DNA from: Strigamia acuminata | Lineage: Eukaryota; Arthropoda; Chilopoda; Geophilomorpha; Linotaeniidae | Assembly (NCBI GenBank): GCA_949358305.1 | Contig: OX442314.1 | Location: forward strand, 11,403,060 to 11,463,059 | Direction: 5' to 3' | Length of the DNA: 60,000 nt | Program-made: the position numbers and the translations under genes | In this document: one piece after another, positions 55,127 through 60,000 of the stretch | Numbering within the stretch: position 1 is the first letter of the stretch | Layout: every line of letters begins with the position of its first letter | The notes under the pieces: generated by a model | What the model was told of the DNA's origin: nothing | The model's input: only the letters and a program-made list of their open reading frames with translations | The model's database searches: none

Positions 55127-55222
55127 AAATATGCTTGAAATGCACTCACTCTCTCATACACACAAGTAGAATTGTGTACGCAGAAAAAAAAGTATGCGAG
55201 AGAGAGCATTTCAATTCAATTT
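55127..55222. repeat. Long hairpin, about 96 nt, miRNA-precursor-like
   Basis: From outside in: AAAT/ATTT, a 4-base internal loop, TTGAAATGC (55135-55143)/GCATTTCAA (55206-55214), a bulge, CTCTCTC (55149-55155)/GAGAGAG (55198-55204), and ATAC/GTAT. The loop region carries a second small hairpin, ACACAA-GTAGAA-TTGTGT at 55160-55177. Every stem is perfect or nearly so. I do not recognise a known miRNA seed. Could be a small-RNA precursor or a fold-back element. Confidence 0.6.
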
Positions 55223-55353
55223 CTACAATAAATTGGGATCTCAAAAGATAGACAGTTATTACCAACTTCAGTTTATGGCACGCAGTTCCGCATAATTAAA
55301 TGATTTTTTATTTTTAAAGAAAAAGAAATTCGGACCATCCTTATTCCTCTTAT

Positions 55354-55379
55354 AAAAAAAAAAAAAAAAAAAAAAAAAA
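55354..55379 (+). repeat. A26 run followed by T-run
   Basis: Uninterrupted A26 directly followed by a T-run of about ten bases. I see no retroposed body upstream. Confidence 0.8.
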
Positions 55380-58040
55380 TTTTTTTTTTAATATTAATAA
55401 AAATTCAACACGCATTTTATTTTTTATGGTAAATAAATGAAAATGAAAATATTTTTTTTTTTTAGTTTTTTATATATTAGAAAGCATTGAACTTTGAATT
55501 TTTGAATAAAAACAGAAGTATGTCACTTCGTGTGAACGTCGTGCTCGCTCTAATTGATGCAAGTGGCGACGCCTTTGGACGTTTTAGTCATCAAACTGGC
55601 AATTATTGGCGTATAGCAAACTACGGCTGAGCAAATTTGAACTTGACCATATTAAAAAAGCCATCGAACTTTGACACGTTGTAAAGGAAATGAAGAAATG
55701 AGTAGTTTGAGAGTTGCTCATTTGTGTAATCGTTTTGTAATAACGATGGCTGACATTTTGTGTCCCGGTAGAAAACTTCACGGTCGATCTGCTCGTTTTT
55801 GTCGAGTGATTGAGATTTACTTTGAGGGAATAAAAGGTAGATTTTTGTTTAATCAATCATTCTAAGTGGTTTAAATGACGCGATAAAGCTTAGATTTCAA
55901 TGCGAAAGTGCAAAATACAAAATTGGGTCCTGAATTTAAATTTATTGCTAATTTCCCACTGCATCTTAAAGTAAAATTTTGTAATTTTGTCCTTTTAGCT
56001 CAAAATCCTTGTTATCACGGCTGATGGGTCATCTAAGCAGACTCCGAATGAGTGGAAAAAGCGGCCTAGTTTTCAATAACACGCCCACAAGTATCCAATC
56101 TATAAGATTGGAATTTTTAGGTTGCAGGATGTCGAGATAATAAAACATGGTTCCAACCCTTTGCAGATAAAACGTGCATCATGCACTCTGCATTCAGTGA
56201 TTGATTTTTTTTTTTAATATAATTAATTAAATTTTGTTATTTAATTTTATTTTTTTGTAATTAATGGGATATAAATGAGGGTTAACTTAACAGTGGCTAG
56301 TATACGAGGCTACAACACGAGTTATTATACGTTTCTACTTGTGCAGCGGTAAAAAAGAACGGTGATAATTTATGATGGAGGTAGAAAAACATGATGTAAC
56401 TTAGGAGCGGCTACACAAAGAGAAAAAATTCTCTTTAATAAAAAATTAATTTTCACTTTTATTTGCGAGGTAAAAAGCTTTTGATTCGAAATAATTAATT
56501 TGAAGAAAAAAAAATTAAATTGAAGACGACTTTTTTCACATTTTTTTGAATTAATTCGACCTCACCTTGACGCCTTAAACGAATTGTTTATACCAATTTG
56601 CTTGTAATGGCTGCAGCCCTACCTTTGTCTTTGAGGCACTGGGTGCGGAGATGATGAAGGAGATAGTTGGGTTTTAATTATTGGCCGGTAGAGAGTAGGC
56701 GTGGGTGGTATTTTTATTCGTATATATTTTTTTAAAAGCTCGCACAAAAGGGTTGAGAGTGGGTGTATACATTTGGCTGTGTAATATGATTGAGTGCTTG
56801 AGAAACACAATGCGAAAAGGTTGAATCGGTTTTACGTTGATGATGAATTAATATTCATGATCGATGTGATGTTTGTTGTACCACCTGTTCGATTAAGTCA
56901 TGTAATGATCATTTAATTGAGTCTAAATTCAAACGTAATAAATCAATGAAAATTTATTAAATTATTTATTAAATGATTTTTCTGATTTTTAATTAATTAA
57001 AAAAAAAAAAAAGAAAAAATGTTCAATTTTCGATATTGGTTTTACTTATTTTTCTCTTTGTCTCAGGCTTAGCTACGCGTAATCAGAAGATGACCAGACG
57101 AAGGGATGCTGCGTGAAATCCCTCGTGATATGGATTGAGCTGCAGGACCCGGTCTCCATGTGTTGTTGTAATTTCTCTGTGATCCCGATCGGCCCGCGGT
57201 AAGGCACTCCTCTCAGGTGCAACTCCCTTTTCCGTTTCCAGGGGCAATGTTAGGGATGATCCGTCCCCCTTCGTAATTCAGTCTATTCTCTTAATGGATA
57301 GTGATCACTCAACTCTTTTAATACCCAATCGAATTTTTATCATCTTCTTTGTTTCTTCCCATAAAAGAAAACTGTAATTAATGTTATGTTGTGTTTTTTT
57401 TGCGCCGGAGTAACAGGCGTCGGTGGTTAAGTACTAAAAGCATAACGAAACGAAATTGATTGCATAAAATAGCAGATGGATACAAGTGCGCAATTAGAGT
57501 TGGAGTGAAATGGGCAATGCATGACCGATGACGCCACTCAAGTGGGCTGTGGAATGCATCAGGTGTTAATGATGACACGGAATAATAAAGATGGGGTTAG
57601 AACCTGGAGGGAGATGCGTCGTCTTAGTGACCCTGTTTAAAACCAGGAATGCAAAATAGAGAGGAATTTCGCTTGCCCGAACGGAATATGACAGTAATTA
57701 ATTTCTGCCACACACCTGAGGGTGACAAGTAAGTAGTAAGGCGACACCTTTGTGAAGGAAGGAGGGCTAAAACAAATTCTCAGACAGTCGAGTCAACTAG
57801 AACGCGCGCAATTTTGGATAAACGGATGAGAAAAGTGCCGGAAAGTCGATATTTTATGCTCAATACCGCTTGTTTTCTCATGCATCAGCCTCATGCCGAG
57901 GATATTCCCTCTTCCGATCACCAAAGAACACATCTACGTCTATTGTTGTGATAATTTGGTTGTTCTCCAAGTTAATTTCATCGTCCAAAACAAAAATTCT
58001 AAATATGGAAAAATAATTTTGAACTAAAAATTAATCGAGT
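55380..58040. other. AT-rich and mixed spacer, no gene recognised
   Basis: A 13-bp palindrome (GTGCAT-C-ATGCAC) lies at 56174-56186. Small GC-richer patches near 57.07-57.26 and 57.6-57.95 kb hold only short unassigned frames. Confidence 0.45.
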
Positions 58041-58044
58041 ACAT

Positions 58045-58170
58045 TTTTATTAAAGATTAAATGACAAATTCAATCGCGATCGAAGCTCGGTGTTGACGCA
58101 ATGTGATTTCTGCCCAGTGCCCCGATGGTAAAGACCGCGTATTTAATTTGCCGTTTAATCTTTAATAAAA
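58045..58170. repeat. Fold-back element with 17-bp perfect terminal arms
   Basis: TTTTATTAAAGATTAAA (58045-58061) and TTTAATCTTTAATAAAA (58154-58170) are exact reverse complements. Pairing continues inward with CAAATTCAAT (58065-58074) against ATTTAATTTG (58141-58150), with one mismatch, then CGCG/CGCG and TCGG/CCGA. The whole unit folds into one hairpin of 126 nt. MITE-like fold-back or small-RNA precursor. Confidence 0.65.
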
Positions 58171-58673
58171 CATCAATAAGGTAACGTGTTTTTTCATTTA
58201 TTGTTGATATGTTAAATAAATATTATTGAATCAGTCTGAAAATTTAATCTGACATTACTTGAGTGGTATATTTAGTAATCCTAAAAGGAAAATTAAATCA
58301 AAATATTGGAAGTTAATTTTTTTCAAATTTTTCGTCATTCCACACACTTTTTGGACGCACCTTCGAGATAGAACTATTAATTTGAGTATATGATTCATAA
58401 AATGGACACAGACAAGGGTCATTTGGACGTCGCATTTCCTAAAACGAAGGAAGGAAATGCGGTCACGTTGAGTCGTTGTTGGTGCAGCTGGTGCGTTGAT
58501 TTATACCGCCATGCCGGATATCTGCCCCGGTGTCAGTGGCCATTAGAATCGGGGATGAGTCGGTCACGACTTTCCTCTCGGTCACTTTGCAGAGACAACG
58601 GGGGTCTGTGTTTGAAACGGGACATTACTTTCGCCTTTCAAGATCAAACTGATTCACTATCCAGTCTAAACAA

Positions 58674-58695
58674 CCCCCACCCCGTCCCCCCCCCC
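58674..58695 (-). other. G-quadruplex motif, minus strand
   Basis: C5, C4 and C10 runs with loops of 1 and 2 bases on the plus strand, just upstream of the CCAAT/GC-box cluster. Confidence 0.5.
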
Positions 58696-58709
58696 CGCGC
58701 AAAAAATGG

Positions 58710-58740
58710 ACCAATGAGGGCGGGGTCGAGCCGTGACCAA
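58710..58740 (+). promoter_or_regulatory. CCAAT - GC box - CCAAT cluster
   Basis: CCAAT at 58710-58714, GGGCGGGG at 58717-58724 (Sp1/KLF type) and CCAAT at 58736-58740 lie within 31 bp, next to a minus-strand quadruplex motif. Typical of a TATA-less promoter, but no start site is shown. Confidence 0.4.
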
Positions 58741-59310
58741 TATCAACATCCTCCCTGGGCAACTGGAGGTGAATTTTCGCGTTCCCTACGGTGGAGTTTG
58801 AGGGTCGTTGCAAAGGGGAGTCTCTAATTAAACGTTTGCTCTCCTTTCAGTCGTTGCTCCTTTATTTTTTTTCTATCCCTCGGCTTCATTACCGATTTTA
58901 TGGGGTGGGTCTCTCGAGTCCACTGTCCCTTTCTTTCTTAAGTGTGACGTAATTCAACAAACCTGATTCGAGGCTCTTTTTTTTTTCTCGGATTCTTTAC
59001 CACTTTTTGATGGATTGGGAAAAAGTGCAAGTTGCTTCACCTTTGGGACCGATCGACGGGGACCTCGAAGAAGTGCGTTTACTGGCCAGTTCGACCAGAG
59101 GTACCCTTGGGTCACGCGTCTCCCACCCGTCCCAAGCGCCGATCCCAGGGGGGCGACGATCCATCTGAAGCTGTCACGGTGATGGATGATCTGCCTGCCC
59201 ACCTAGAGTTTGCTTGCCCTAATGTTAGGGCCGACCTGACCCCCGTGCAGCTGTTTCCCTTGGCTCAAGGAGGGTCAATGAAGAGAGAGACTGGGGGAGG
59301 AAAAAATAGA

Positions 59311-60000
59311 TCTTGTTCTGTAAATAAAATACAAATTTGGACGAAAAAATGTGCAATTATGGTAGTGGTCGTGACATATTTTTTTTTTGGAGGTGAAACT
59401 TAGTGGTGCGGTCATCCGGATAAGAGTTAAAGGTCGTTGTGCTTTTGGTGATGGTGGGAGTGGGGGAAAAATATGAGCGGATCTGTTTGTTTATGTAAAA
59501 TTATAATTGTATTAAAATTACGCGCAATATGGATCGTTGGAAACTGGTTTTGGTTTGGGTAACTTATTACGGGGAGATGTAAATGTAATTTGTAATGGTA
59601 ATGTTTTTAGTTTTTTTTTTTTTGTAATTTGAGGAAAATTTGTGGCGGTTCGCAAAAAGTTTGTTTGTAGTTTTTCGCGAGAAAAAGGAAGAAATAATTC
59701 CTGGATTTTCTGCAGGGGAAATGGAGTTGACGTGTGGAATTGCGATGCAGAAATTATTTCAAATTGTTTCGCACAAAATAAAAAGTGAAATTTTTTTTAA
59801 AATTTTTAATTTTTTAAATTTTTAAAAATTTTTCGACATAAAACAAAAAAAAAACAGTTTTGATATTTATTTAGATAAATTTTGGAAATTCATTTCCGTA
59901 TACTGACGCGAGTTATTCGAAATCCAAGCAGTTTAAATGTAAATCTAGAGACATTCCAAATTACACAGTTTTATTAGCTACTCGGGTTTGACATATTAGG
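59311..60000. other. AT-rich end of window, nothing identified
   Basis: AT-rich low-complexity DNA without recognised genes or repeats. Confidence 0.5.

Larger units (their letters stand above)
58380..59310. other. GC-richer island with promoter-like words
   Basis: Unique GC-richer sequence. Plus-strand frames of 145 (58390-58827) and 123 codons (59032-59403) are unassigned, and the second overlaps a minus-strand frame. GCCCTAA-TG-TTAGGGC lies at 59216-59231. Coding is not supported by any domain. Confidence 0.35.

Noticed and set aside
58390-58827. Plus-strand frame of 145 codons
   Set aside because: Composition is ordinary but it crosses a C10 run and a CCAAT/GC-box cluster, and no family is recognisable.

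Overview
This window looks like gene-poor, non-coding nuclear DNA from an animal, most likely an invertebrate. It is AT-rich and full of homopolymer runs, minisatellites and relics of transposable elements. CpG is common in the GC-richer patches rather than depleted. I found no reading frame that I can recognise as a host protein and no convincing spliced exon. The longest open frames lie either inside tandem arrays whose unit is a multiple of three, or inside short GC-richer islands where stop codons are rare by composition. The species cannot be named from the sequence.

The layout is a mosaic. Islands of unique, GC-richer sequence of roughly 200-900 bp alternate with AT-rich low-complexity spacers. 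The main islands are near 0.6-1.5, 4.8-5.1, 6.2-6.4, 7.4-7.9, 9.8-10.7, 11.9-13.1, 14.4-14.7, 16.8-17.6, 22.6-23.3, 26.5-27.0, 27.5-28.2, 36.0-36.7, 38.4-38.7, 48.4-48.9, 50.6-51.1, 54.2-54.8 and 58.4-59.3 kb. They carry promoter- or enhancer-like words: CCAAT boxes, a GC box, GTCACGTG E-boxes, RFX-type X-boxes, YY1/Pho-like AAAATGGCG and short perfect palindromes. Several have G-quadruplex motifs. The 16.8-17.6 kb island is the most CpG-rich and is the best candidate for a promoter or first exon.

Tandem arrays are the most striking layer. At least twelve are present. Their periods cluster near 21 bp (18.5, 24.5, 39.4, 46.8 kb, and about 2 x 21 at 41.8 kb) and 31 bp (13.5, 19.7, 30.6, 33.8, 44.6, 53.3 kb), that is two and three turns of the DNA helix. 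Several share the words TTTTGGTC and TTTAGAC. In the 46.8 kb array the AT tracts are spaced by about 10.5 bp on average, which predicts curved DNA.

Transposon remains include a broken Ty3/gypsy reverse-transcriptase/RNase H fragment at 15.34-15.49 kb, a 543-bp element with hAT-like terminal inverted repeats at 43.03-43.57 kb with a related copy at the left edge of the window, a repeat present in opposite orientations at 42.9 and 49.8 kb, and a third small family at 37.4, 46.15 and 49.98 kb. A tRNA-like unit with a T6 stop lies at 50.7 kb. Several long hairpins (10.56, 14.70, 43.60, 45.94-46.11, 55.13-55.22, 58.05-58.17 kb) could be fold-back elements or small-RNA precursors. No cooperating gene system is visible. 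If the window has a function it is probably regulatory or structural, as an intron or intergenic interval.
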